This document shows, in pieces, positions 35,239 to 45,762 of a stretch of 64,000 nucleotides of DNA. Within the stretch, counting starts at the first letter, position 1, and each line of letters starts with the position of its first letter. Below the pieces are notes generated by a model that was not told the origin of the DNA, searched no databases, and was given only the letters and a program-made list of their open reading frames with translations. The translations under genes were made by a program, and so were the position numbers. This DNA is from Papaver somniferum (lineage: Eukaryota > Streptophyta > Magnoliopsida > Ranunculales > Papaveraceae): contig NC_039362.1 in the NCBI RefSeq assembly GCF_003573695.1, positions 114,555,120-114,619,119 of the forward strand, read 5' to 3'.

Positions 35239-36969
35239 TTAAACCCGCACTAAGATTTTCTCCCAAGCTTCTCTTTTTGTTGTCGGAATAACAACTTCTG
35301 TTGGTAACACCGCTTCAACTCCATATGTTAAACAAAAAGGTGACATTCCAGTAGCTTCTCTTCTAGTTGTATTATAAGCCCATACTGCATTATGTACTTG
35401 TTCACACCATGATCTGTGATGTCCTTCTAATTTCTTCTTTAATATATCTGCAATTGTTTTATTTGTTGCTTCTACTTGCCCATTAGCTTGTGGATATAAA
35501 GGAGTGGACTTTCCACATTTTATCTTGAATGCATTGAGTAACATTTCTATGTTCTGCCCCTCAAACTGTTTCCCATTATCAGATACCAACTGTGCAGGAA
35601 TTCCAAATCTGCAAATGATATTTTCGAATATGAATGTAAAGATATCTTTGTCGCGAATATGTTGTACTGCCTTCACTTCTGTCCATTTTGTGAAATAATC
35701 TGTTGCGACTATTAAGTATCTTCTTTGTCCAGTTCCTGGTAAAAATGGCCCCACAATATCTAAGCCCCATTTTCCAAAGGGCCACACACTGGTTGAAGAT
35801 GACAATGGTGCTCCTGGTGCATGTATCTTCTTTCCATGCCGCTGACAATCTTCGCAACGTCTTGATATTTGTTTTGCATCTTCATGCATGTATGGCCAGT
35901 AATAACCTTGCATTTTTGCTCTATGTGCCAAAGATCTTCCTCCACTATGATTGCCAGCGTCTCCACTATGTAACATTTTCAGCACCTTTTCTCCTTCCTC
36001 TCGTGTCAAACATCTGAGTGATGGTCCACTAAAAGATTTTCGGTATAACAACCCATCTCTTAATTCATAATTCGTTGCTCGGCTTTTTAACTTGTGTGTT
36101 TCCAATCTATTTCTTGGTGTTTCTCCTTTCGCCAAATATGCGTGAAGCTCCATTCTCCAGTCTGCGACATTATTTATTTGTTCTTCTTTTTCATTATCTA
36201 TGACCATCACATCCACATCTTCCTCTTCTTTATTGACTGATGGTGACAGAAGTGTTTGTATTTTTATGCATCTCGCAGTTGGATCTGTCATCATACTTGA
36301 GATGAAAGCAAAAGCGTCTGCGAGTCTATTATCCTTTCTTGAAATGTGCCTCCATTTTATTTTTGGGATTTTCGCTGACAATTCCTCAACCAGCTTCTTG
36401 TATTTCTTCAGGGATGGTTCATTTGTAGTATACTCTCCTTTTATTTGGCGAATAACTAGCTGCGAATCACTAGTGATCCTGGCGTTTTCTAGTTTCATTT
36501 CTATTGCGAATTTTAATGCATGTATCACAGCTTCATATTCTGTTTCATTATTAGTGGATTCAAATTCCAACCTGAATGAAAAAGCCATCTTTATTCCTTC
36601 TGGCGAAATTAAAACAATTCCAACTCCATTTGATGATCCATCTACCAGTATTTCCCATCTATTTGGTTCTGTTAATAAATCTTTTGGATCTCCATGTTCG
36701 TCTTCTACATCCATCATTTCTTCTACTGCTTCATCTTCTTCTAAAGGAAATTCTGCCAAGAAATCCGCAACAACTTGTGATTTTGGTGAAGATAAAACTT
36801 CATATTTAATATCAAAATGGCCAACTTGTGCATTCCATCTCTCTACCTTTCCTGATCTTTTAGAATTCTTCATCACTGATTCAATTGGTACTTTTGTTAA
36901 TACCCTTATCTTGTGTGCTTGAAAATATATGCGGAGCTTAAATGATGCATAAACTAATGTTAAGATCAA
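35239..36969 (-). pseudogene. Tat pol, part 2: RNase H end, second RNase H, integrase
   Basis: 576 codons. About 1-85: end of the first RNase H and connection. About 105-225: second, archaeal-type RNase H (ILVDGSSNGVGIVLISPEG, NNETEYEAVIHAL, TSDSQLV, DNRLADAFA). About 300-375: integrase zinc-binding region (HSGDAGNHSGG, CEDCQRHG). About 390-560: integrase core with the D, D and E residues all visible (GLDIVGPF, VSDNGKQF, GQVEATN). It continues from part 1 across a frameshift near 37000, and a further shift near 35250 removes the C-terminal tail. Integration enzyme of an LTR element; not functional as it stands. Confidence 0.88.
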
Positions 36970-38324
36970 CTTTTCAATTTTTGAGTAATTCTTCTCTGCG
37001 GTATTAAAGTTTTGCTAATATAATAAATGGGTTTCTCCACTCCTGCGTCTACTCGCAATAATACAACACTTAATGCAAGCGACGTTGTCGCAAGGTAAAT
37101 CAATAATTCTTCTCCTGGTTCTGCCTTTTGTAAGATAGTTGTATTCATTAGATGTTCTTTGATTCCTTGAAAATCCTTTTCACATTCATCACTCCATTTA
37201 AATTTCGCACCCTTCTTGAGTATATCGAACAAATATTTGCATTTGTCTGATGATCGCGAAATGAATATCCCCAGCGAAGCTAGAAGCCCATTCAACTTCT
37301 GTACATCTTTTATTGTTGCTGGTGTTGGCATGTCACGAACTGCTTGCACTTTTTCCGGATCAACCTGTATTCCTTCCTTTGATACAATGTAGCCTAAAAT
37401 TTTTCCTGATGCAACTCTAATAGTACACTTCTCGGGATTCAATTTAATGTTATACTGCCGCATTTGTTCAAAAATCTCCCTCAAGTCTTGCACATGGTCC
37501 TTAGCTTCCTTACTCTTTACCAACATGTCATCCACGTATACTTCTAATGTTTTGTGTATCCATTTTGCGAACACCTTCTCTACCATTCTTTGATATGTTT
37601 CTCCCGCATTTCGCAAACCAAACGGCATTTTCGTATAACAATATAAACCTCTAGGAGAAAATAAAGAAGTATGTTCTTGATCTTCTTCAGCGAGAGGAAT
37701 TTGGTTATACCCTTTATACCCATCTAAAGATGATACCCTATCATTTCCTGCTGCAGATTCCACAATTTGAGGAATATCGGGTAACGGAAAACTATCTTTA
37801 GGGCAAGCTTTGTTCAAATCAGTGAAATCTATGCAAATCCTGATTCCCTTGTTTTTCTTTGGGACAATGACCATATTCGCTATCCATTCTGGGTATTTAG
37901 CTTCTCTTATAATTCCTGCCTCCAGCATTTTCTGTAATTCTTCTTCTATTTGGGAATGGTAAGTTGTTGCGATTTTTCTTATTCTCTGTTTAAATGGTCT
38001 CACATTTTTGTTAATCTCCAGTCTGTGGCAACAAATTGTTGGATCTATTCCTGGTATCTCATCCATGTTTCCTGCGAAAATATCTTTATATTCTCGCAGT
38101 AAATTGACAGTTCTTTCTTTTTCTTCTATATCCATTTTGATTCCAGTTCTCAACACTAGAGGCTCCTCTTCAATCCCAAAATTTATTTCTTTTGTTGGTT
38201 CTGCGGCAGTGTAACTGGGTTTAGGTTCTCCCATTGGTGTGGGTTCTTTAATTGCTTTTATGGATCCTTCTCCTTCTTCCGAAATTTCGCTGGGTATTCC
38301 TTTGCCTTCTTTCGCCCTTATCAT
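36966..38324 (-). pseudogene. Tat pol, part 1: reverse transcriptase and RNase H
   Basis: 452 codons. Reverse transcriptase spans about 85-330: RICIDFTDLNKACPKDSFPLP, the first catalytic Asp in SSLDGYKGYNQIPL, MPFGLRNAGETYQRM, the YVDDM active site and GYIVSKEGI. The first RNase H begins near 385 (LLIYLATTSLALSVVLL) and is cut off after PIYYISKTL by the frameshift into part 2. The start codon is not meaningful: coding continues upstream from protease through another frameshift near 38330. Confidence 0.9.
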
Positions 38325-38784
38325 ATACTCTAAATTCTTCTTCCTTCTTTGCTTCCTTTACCAATTTTCTGCGAAATTGTTTCCTTTTTGCTTGTTCTTC
38401 ATAACGCCTTACTTCAATTTGATGACATAATTTCGCATTATCAACATCTCCTCTGATTTCACCTATTCCACTTGGAGTGGGGAATCTAATACATTGATGC
38501 AACGTTGATACCACAGCTTTTATCGCATGTATCCATGATCTTCCTAATAACATATTATATGGAGATTCCATATCCACCACGCACAATATCACATGTGTTT
38601 CGATTTCTCCAAGTGGAATTCGTACCACTATTTCTCCTTTAGGTTTTGTTGTGGATTTTCCAAAGCCGTGAACAAAATATGTTGAATTGGACATTTCTTC
38701 ATCTTTAAATCCCATTCCCCGAAATGCATGATAAAATATTATATCAACTGAACTTCCTGCATCAATTAAAGTTCTGTTCAACAC
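38248..38784 (-). pseudogene. Tat protease region
   Basis: 178 codons. The aspartic protease active site appears as LIDAGSSVDIIF near residue 6; the family usually has DGGS or DTGA, so Asp-Ala-Gly is acceptable. NMLLGRSWIHAIKAVVSTLH (about 80-100) and IRFPTPSGIGEIRGD follow, the usual Tat order. Residues after about 130 are basic linker. Coding passes to part 1 in a different frame near 38324. Confidence 0.8.
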
Positions 38785-38817
38785 CCATTCTCCTGTGTAT
38801 TTTATTGTTGTATCCTT

Positions 38818-39144
38818 CTATTTTCGTGTAATAGGCACTGTGACAACCAATAGAGATGTATGATTCAAATTTTCTTTTGGTATTTCTTCTGCCATGAACA
38901 CAATTCTTTGCTTTTCCCAATCTTTCAAAGGTGAATTTTTTTCTACCGCCATAATTTTCTTTCCTTCAAAATTTCGTTTATGTATTTTTCCTTTGATGTT
39001 TTCATGGAATTCATTAACCAAGCTTTTTGTTATCATATTACACTCCAATTTTTTGCCATTTTCATTAATTCTATTCATCTTTCCTCTAACTGATTCACTG
39101 ATTTGTTTAATCACTTTCTTGATTTGAATTTTCTCAATCAACAA
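38818..39144 (-). pseudogene. remnant between gag and protease of Tat
   Basis: 108 codons, basic. The last 40 residues (QRIVFMAEEIPKENLNHTSLLVVTVPI) resemble the conserved linker before protease in Tat polyproteins (I-F-x-D ... H-x-LVV). No capsid or zinc-knuckle sequence is present, and only about 380 bases separate the primer site from protease, so gag has been deleted almost entirely. Confidence 0.55.
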
Positions 39145-39167
39145 TCTTCAACTTTCGATCTTCAATG

Positions 39168-39185
39168 TCCCTGTTTCTAGCGCCA
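39168..39185 (-). promoter_or_regulatory. primer-binding site of the Tat element
   Basis: On the minus strand TGGCGCTAGAAACAGGGA, three bases from the CA end of the 5' LTR. Position and TGG start fit a primer site. I do not assign the tRNA. Confidence 0.7.
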
Positions 39186-39188
39186 TTA

Positions 39189-39646
39189 TGTAGTTGCAGG
39201 AAATCCTATAATACACCCGTCGTATGATTTTATCGTTGATCAGCCTAATTTTAGGTTTACACTCTCAATTTTATTGATTAATTTCTGAATATTCTTACAA
39301 GGAAAATAAAGAAATCAAGAATGATCTCTGCTCTCAACTTTCTCTCTCCTATTTACTTATCTCTCACTCAAAAAAGATCTCCCTCTCCTTTACAACTCGA
39401 ATGACTATTTATAAGGGAAATACATAGTGGATGACAGCTAATCTGTCCTTTATTTTCGGATATGGTTTGCGACATTCTCGCAACCTTACAAATGTTGACT
39501 TCGCAAGCTTTCTAATTTTCGCGAGACTATCACACCTTTCTCATGATCTTTGCTGATGTCGTTTCTGAAATTGTTCTGCGACGCTTTTGTGCAATACCAT
39601 TGTTAACTTCGCTGAGACATAACTGTTGCGAGATTCTGATCCTACA
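39189..39646 (-). mobile_element. 5' LTR of the Tat element
   Basis: Matches 30467-30925 throughout. TG and CA ends; GTTTC follows at 39647-39651. Confidence 0.9.
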
Positions 39647-39651
39647 GTTTC

Positions 39652-40060
39652 CTGATTTCATGCAAACTCCCTGATTTCAACAAAATATCTTGGTTTTCAA
39701 CAAATCCCTTTGATTTTATGAAAATTATCTAAAATCATCAAAATTACATAAAATTGGGAAGAGTGCCTTGGGACCCGCGCCCATTGGACGGCCGGCCATG
39801 CCACGGCCATTGCCGGTCCCACACTCCCATTCCATATTTTATATTTTAATTTATGTCTCTCATCTCATGGAAGTTCCCTAATTTCGCCAAACTCTCCAGT
39901 TTCATGGAATTTCCCTTAAATCATAGAAAAATACATAAAATCACATAAAACTGGGAAAAGCATGTGGGATCGCGTGTCAGCCGGCCGACCATGCCCTAGC
40001 CGTGGCCGGTCCCACACCTTGTGATTCCTTGTTTATTTATTATTTTCATCATCTCATGTA
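39652..40060. repeat. GC-box tandem array, right part
   Basis: Two more diverged units of the 203-bp array, with GACGGCCGGCCATGCC near 39788 and CAGCCGGCCGACCATGCCC near 39979, each followed by GCCGGTCCCACAC. This shows the Tat element sits inside the array. Confidence 0.8.
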
Positions 40061-41090
40061 TTTTTCCCAATTTCAGAAAATTATGGATTTTTCATATTTT
40101 CTCCAAATGTTGCTCAAACGTGCACCAGAAAATATCAAAATTCTCAGGACTGAAGCACGAACATCATGGTGACACGGGCGCGTCCCCTTGACCGACCAAG
40201 GGTGACCTGAGGCTTGCAAACAGCTGGTCCCACATGTTTTAATGATTTTAACCTAATTTGCTCAGTTGCTCATATTAGGTTCGAACTCTTTCCAAACAAT
40301 TGGAAGTTCACTCAAACGACCATCTACTGGCCCCACGACCACCAAGAGCCGGTCTCATGACCTCTTGGTAGGTCCCTCATATTTTCTACATCAGGTTTTA
40401 TGATTTGTCGCTCACACGAGCATTATTTCAGTAAATGATTAAATCAACATTTAATCATTATTTCACCAACTGGTCCTCAAGAGACTTTGGTATTTTTGCT
40501 CATTCGAGCATTTGGGCGTTATATGGTGAACCCGTCATCCCATGTAGCCGGTCCTATGTGATTTGCAGTAAATCATCATCTCGGTAAAATTAGGGTTTTG
40601 AATCCAGAACTCTGCAGAAACGTGATTCTGAGCAGATTCGAACACTCTGATAATTTTATGTTGATTCCATGATTAACATTCGTATTTATTTTGCTTGACT
40701 CAGCAGTCAGTAACTTAAATTAATATTTTATTTGGTCCAGCTACTAACAATTCATCAAAAGAACAATATTTGTTCAAACTAGCAATATTTGCTCGAACTA
40801 CCAATATTCGCTCGAACCGGAAATATTTACTCAATTAGCAATATTCGCTCAGACTAGCAATATTTGCTCAAATCAAAGAATATTGGTTCAACTATCAATA
40901 TTCAACAATTTAGCAACACAGTTTTGCTCGTCTTAGGTTATGATGATACCTCGTCTCAGCATACACATTAAATTCATGAGTTTCGAAACATTTGCTAATC
41001 ATGTTCAACTCAGCAATACATGGACTCATCGTCCCATAAAGTCAGCAACTGACTCCACAATCACGAGATTTCAATCGTGTCACATGGGGG
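40060..41090. other. X3 sequence without genes, with a 20-bp array
   Basis: Non-coding LTR sequence. At 40755-40925 about eight copies of a ~20-bp word of the form AGCAATATTTGCTCGAACT lie in tandem. Their AATATT core is palindromic. Confidence 0.65.
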
Positions 41091-41782
41091 GATACTAACT
41101 AGGGTTTTGGTCTGGCGGTCTACGACACCTGTGTTCACCCACGATGAGAATGTGAGCAAGTGGTGCAATCAGTTGGAAGAGTCAGCAAAGTAGTGGGTGG
41201 AAAGTTAACCAAGTCTCCGCACGATGAGTAATTGGTTTTAACATGATTTCCCCATTTCCCACTCTCTGATTCCAGCAACTATCACACTTCATGAGATCAT
41301 GGTGTTTTCAACTACAACATTATAAAATGTCTCTGAATCCTGATCGAAAAAAAAGAGAAGTTTTTCGAACATTCGAACAACATTCGCCAAGGCGAGCAAT
41401 TTCTCATCAAAGTTCATACAGACAATCTTGCGTCTACACGAACTCACAGAAATTACTCTCAATTGAGCAAAATTCAATCATTTAGAGCATTTTCACGCTG
41501 AATTCACAACACACCTACAATCTCAGATCACCATTGATCTCACGCATTTCTCAGCTTCCCTCCTACAGATCAACCCATCCTCTCTCGTGACCGAATTGAC
41601 TCTGGAACGGCCATTGTTCTTGGTTTAGGCCGGGGTCTTACAGATTGATCTCTCGAACTTAAAGCACTCCCTTCTTGCAGTGCATTTGTGTGAGGTTCAA
41701 CATTTCTTTCGGTTCAAGGAGTCTCCACACGGTCGACTCTTCAATTCCGTAAAAACCAGCAAATCGTTTTTCCCCACTCACA
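41090..41782 (+). other. X3 right end, conserved with X1
   Basis: From GGGGATACTAACTAGGGT (41088) to the end, this parallels 2968-3568 of X1: GGTCTGGCGGT, the GGAACGGCCATTGTTCTTGG stretch and AAAGCACTCCC. It probably holds the transcribed end of the LTR. Confidence 0.6.
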
Positions 41783-42036
41783 CATATGAGATCGAATATT
41801 AAGGTTAATGAAAACCGAAATCAGACATCCCATAAACCGAATACACATACCAAAAATATAAACATTAATTCACAGGCTATGTAATCGGTAACTATCACTA
41901 GAAAAATTATAAAGAAATAAAATTATTCATAAATATGATAGTTTTATTCAAAAATAGACCTTATACAATAATTGAGATGAACCAAAACATTGATGTCTAT
42001 ATTCTGATAAGAATCTAATCTTATTCCACGAGCAAC

Positions 42037-42384
42037 TTAATCCTTCATATCACTAGAGGAAGGCAGGTTATTAATACTCGAGCTTGTGAATTCTTCAAGA
42101 AGATAACCTTGTTGCTTGACCAGAATTTCTTTCAGTTGAGATGTTTTCTTGAAGGACTCTGCAAGTACATGTAATTCTGTCTTTGATTGAACACAAAATT
42201 GTGTCAAAATCTCAATATACTAATCTTTCTTCAACATATTCTCTCTTTCCTTCTTGCTAAGCCAATCTCTCCTTTTGATCTTCCTCTTAGGCTTCTTAGC
42301 ATCAAGAGATGGTGCAGATTTATTCTTAAAGAAATCTTTCGGATCAAGCACTTTTGCAAGAGAAGACATCGGATCCTGACTCAT
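42037..42384 (-). pseudogene. small ORF of Y with one in-frame TAG
   Basis: 116 codons including the stop, from ATG 42384, interrupted once by TAG after the basic N-terminal half. That half starts MSQDPMSSLAKVLDPKDFF and ends NMLKKD. The second half (YIEILTQFCVQSKTELHVLA, then SQLKEILVKQQGYLLEEF) is a likely coiled coil. The frame stays open for more than 50 codons on each side of the TAG. The gene lies between gag and the 3' non-coding region, like the small ORF of CD. It could instead belong to LTR element B. Function unknown. Confidence 0.45.
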
Positions 42385-42439
42385 GGTTCATACAAGGAAT
42401 GACCATAGAATGAGTATAATTGAATACAAGAGAAATTAA

Positions 42440-44621
42440 CTTGAGCGGTACCAAAGACCAATATTCAAGTATCAATCAATTTCAATCAACAACCAAACGT
42501 TGGATTTACCAATTGATCGGTTCAATGCACAACCTGTGATATTTCAATTATATAACAAAATATAATACGGAAGAGAAATAACACAGACACCAGAAGTTTT
42601 GTTAACGAGTAAACCACAAATGCATAAAAACCCTGAGACCTAGTCCAGATTGAACACACACTGTATTAAGCCGCTACAGACACTAGCCTACTACAAACTA
42701 ACTTCGGTATGGACTGTAGTTGAACCCCAATAAATCTCACACTGATCCTAGGTACAGTTGCGCTCCTTACGTCTCTGATCCCAGCAGGATACTACTCACT
42801 TGATTTCCTTAGCTGATCTCACCCACAACTAAGAGTTGCTACGACCCAAAGTCGAAGATTTCAATAAACAAATCTGTATCACACAGAAAAGTCTACAGGA
42901 ATAGATAAATCCGTCTCCCACAGAAATACCTACGAGTTTTGTTCCGTCTTTTGATAAATCAAGGTGAACAGGAACCAATCGATAACCCGGACTTATATTC
43001 CCGAAGAACAACCTAGAATTATCAATCACCTCAAAATAATCTTAACCGACTAGCGAAACAAGATATTGCGGAATCACAAACGATGAGACGAAGATGTTTA
43101 TGACTACTTTTCTATCTTGCCTATCAGATAAATTAATCTCGAGCCAATTTTACAATTGTTCTCAATACGATAGAAACATCAAGATCAGATCATGCAACTA
43201 GAGAGAAAATAGTTGGGCCTGGCTTCACAATCCCAATGAAGTCTTCAAGTCGTTAACCTACAGGGTCTCGATAGAAACCTAAGGTTAAAGGAGAATCGAC
43301 TCTGGCATATACAACTAGTATCACACAGGAGGTGTGGAGATTAGGTTTCCCAGTTGCTAGAGTGCTCCTTTATATAGTCTTCAAATCAGGGTTTGCAATC
43401 AATGTTACCTTGGTAACAAAGCATTCAATATTCACCGTTAGATGAAAACCTGATTAGATTCAATCTAATATCTTTCAACCGTTAGATCGAATCTTAGCTT
43501 GTTATACACAAATGAAATGCACGTTCATTTAGGTTTATGTAACCGTACCTAAACGTGTACACCTAGTTGGTTCAACAGTAGTTAACCAAATGGTTAGCCA
43601 TATGAGCACTTTCATATCAACCATATTCATCTTCACCATAACTAGTTCAAATGACTCAAAAGAACTAGTTAGAGAGTTGTTCAATTTCTTAGATCTTATA
43701 GAAGTATACAAGACACAATCGAAGCAAAATCGGTTTTGGTTCACTCGAATCGATTCATGAACATTATAGCCACGGTTTGCAAATTGCATTCCTTATTATA
43801 TAAATGCTTTAGTTCATGAACAAACCAATTTTAGAAAGTAACACACTTAAGTATGCATACGGGTATGCGTACTTAAGTAACCAGATTTGAGTTTGTTTTG
43901 GTTTTCAAACTCAGCAGAAATTCACGGATGTGAACTTTACGCTAGTATGCGTACGGGTACGCATACTTACCCAGCCTCCATCAACCATTTAGTATACACA
44001 CACAAGTATGCATACATTTGGTTCCCGGTTTTGGACTTATACACTAATGTACGAACACACTATATGCTTATATCCAAAGATGGTTACATATTCTAAACTC
44101 TCTATTTCAATCATTGAAACATTCATAGAGGATGTTATATAGAGGTTATTCACACTCCATTTTTTCATCAAAGAGATTTTTAAAAGATTGAAACAATCAA
44201 CATGACTTTCGTCACTTGTAAAGATGAACTTGGCCAAAGAGAAAGCTTACCAACACATATTTCGAGAAATAGATAAGCGAGATAAACTTGGCTCGAAATA
44301 GCAATGTGTATAATTGAAGTTTATATAGCAATACGACTTTTGTATCAAGATAGGAGATAGAGTAGATAGACTTTTGAGTGATAGATAAGTTCAAGTCTCC
44401 ACATACCTTTTAGTCGATGAATTTTCACCAGTTCCTTGAGTAGTTCTTCGTCTTTGTATGATGAACGTCGTGGAGCCTAGAGCTCAACTACACTTTCTAT
44501 CCTAGTCCGAGACTTAGCTATAAGTAGACTAGAAATCAAGACTTATAGTTTTGGAAATTAAACTTGACAAACAAGCTTGGGATATCAACGCTTGCGAGTT
44601 CGACCGAGCAGTGCTCTAACA
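42440..44621 (-). mobile_element. copia LTR copy B, reversed
   Basis: The reverse complement aligns with LTRs A, C and D: it starts TGTTAGAGCACTGCTCGGTC (44621 downward), includes palindrome units (43852-43970) and ends near CCAATATTCAAG-like sequence at about 42440. The last ~200 bases of the LTR and a primer site are not clearly recognisable. ACATG follows at 44622-44626, but I find no partner on the left, so the left end is truncated or rearranged. It interrupts Y after the gag remnant. Confidence 0.7.
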
Positions 44622-44626
44622 ACATG

Positions 44627-45748
44627 TCCATTTTTAAAATGGTTAAATCACTAATGGAGGAAGAGGGAATCAAATTAACAACCAGTGCAATATTAGTTGT
44701 TTCCTCTTATTCAGAATCATATGAATCAGAGGTCTCGTATAGAATTACAGCTAATGCCTTGCTTCTAGTGTATTTCCTAAGATTAGGACAGTCTTTAGCC
44801 ATATGACAAAAACCTTTACACTTAAAGCACTGAGGCTGATATTCATCATCTTCTTCTTCATCCTTTTTGTTCTTGACGATGAACATCTTTTATAAATCTT
44901 TTATTTCTCTTCTTTAAGAGATCTCGAAACTCTCTAATGATTAATGTTAATGACTGTTCAATATCATCATCAGAATCTTTTGCAATCAATTCATCAGAAT
45001 CATCTGACAATCTATTTTTCTCCATAAGAATTTGGAAAAAATTCCAGCTTTAAAAGTGATTCCTTTAGATTGAATAGGTTGTGATTCATGATCAAAGATC
45101 CTCAACTTTCCAACAAGTGTGCTTCGTGAAAGAGTTGAAAGATCATTTGCTTCTATAATTGCATGCTTCTTAGATTCGTACTTAGATGGAAATGACCTGA
45201 GAATTTTGCACACTATATCCTTTTCAGAAATAGTCTTTCCAAGAGAGAAAGAAGCATTTACTATCTCAGAGAGTTTAATATGAAACTTTTCAAAAGTATC
45301 GTTGTCATCCATTCGAAGGTTTTCCCAATCAGATGTGAGAGTTTGAAGTCTAGCTTCTTTTTCTGATTTGTTTCCTTTAAATACGATCTGAAGATTATTC
45401 TAAGCTTCCTGTGAAGTTTGGCATGTGGATACATGATGTTGTGGATCGCGACTTACATCATGTATAATGGCATTCAAACCATCTGAATTCTGCTTTGCAA
45501 AAGCATTTTCTTTGCCAATAATCCACTAAGCGTTTAAACTCAGTTTCTGAACCTTCTATTTTCGAGCGATTATAACCATCAACGAATAGCCAAGTATTAA
45601 AATCTCATGACTGAAGAAAAGATCTCATAGCAAATTTCCACCATAGATAGTTTGTTCCGTAAAATATTGGCGGTACATTAACTGAAATCGATTCATGTGG
45701 GTTGGGATCACATCAAACACAGATTGTTAGATATTTTCGTGTTTGCCT
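44627..45748 (-). pseudogene. gag remnant of Y (UBN2 type, zinc knuckle)
   Basis: Pieces in several frames, in copia gag order. Near 45670-45560 comes the N-terminal motif VPPIFYGTNYLWWKFAM. At 45312-44986 is a 108-codon UBN2-like stretch (FEKFHIKLSEIVNASFSLG, VCKILRSFPSKYESK). Near 44850-44800 is a CCHC zinc knuckle, CFKCKGFCHMAKDC, followed by an acidic tail (SDSYDSE). Several stops and shifts make it non-functional. Gag forms the particle and binds RNA. LTR B cuts it off at 44621. Confidence 0.75.
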
Positions 45749-45760
45749 GCTCTGATACCA
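45749..45760 (-). promoter_or_regulatory. primer-binding site of Y, tRNA-iMet type
   Basis: On the minus strand TGGTATCAGAGC, the classic copia site complementary to initiator tRNA-Met, two bases from the LTR end. The same 12 bases and spacing occur in CD at 49883. Confidence 0.9.
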
Positions 45761-45762
45761 AT

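Larger units (their letters stand above)
30467..39646 (-). mobile_element. Ty3/gypsy element, Tat type
   Basis: Two 459/458-bp LTRs (30467-30925, 39189-39646) with TG and CA ends enclose protease, reverse transcriptase, RNase H, a second RNase H and integrase on the minus strand, plus an antisense gene on the plus strand. The second RNase H and the antisense gene between integrase and 3' LTR are known marks of Tat-lineage elements. Gag is essentially missing and pol is frameshifted at least three times, so the element is dead. It is inserted into the X3 tandem array. Confidence 0.9.
13763..41782 (+). mobile_element. solo LTR X3 (split by two insertions)
   Basis: Starts TGTAGATGGTGGATTTT, matching X1 and X2, and ends CCACTCACA. 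The duplication CATAT lies at 13758-13762 and 41783-41787. Without the inserts it consists of 13763-13803, 28725-30466 and 39652-41782, about 3.9 kb. It is full of tandem repeats and has no coding region. The intact duplication dates both inner insertions as later than X3. Confidence 0.8.

Noticed and set aside
36200..36922. 240-codon plus-strand ORF
   Set aside because: Complement of the Tat RNase H and integrase coding; Ser-rich, as expected for an antisense shadow.
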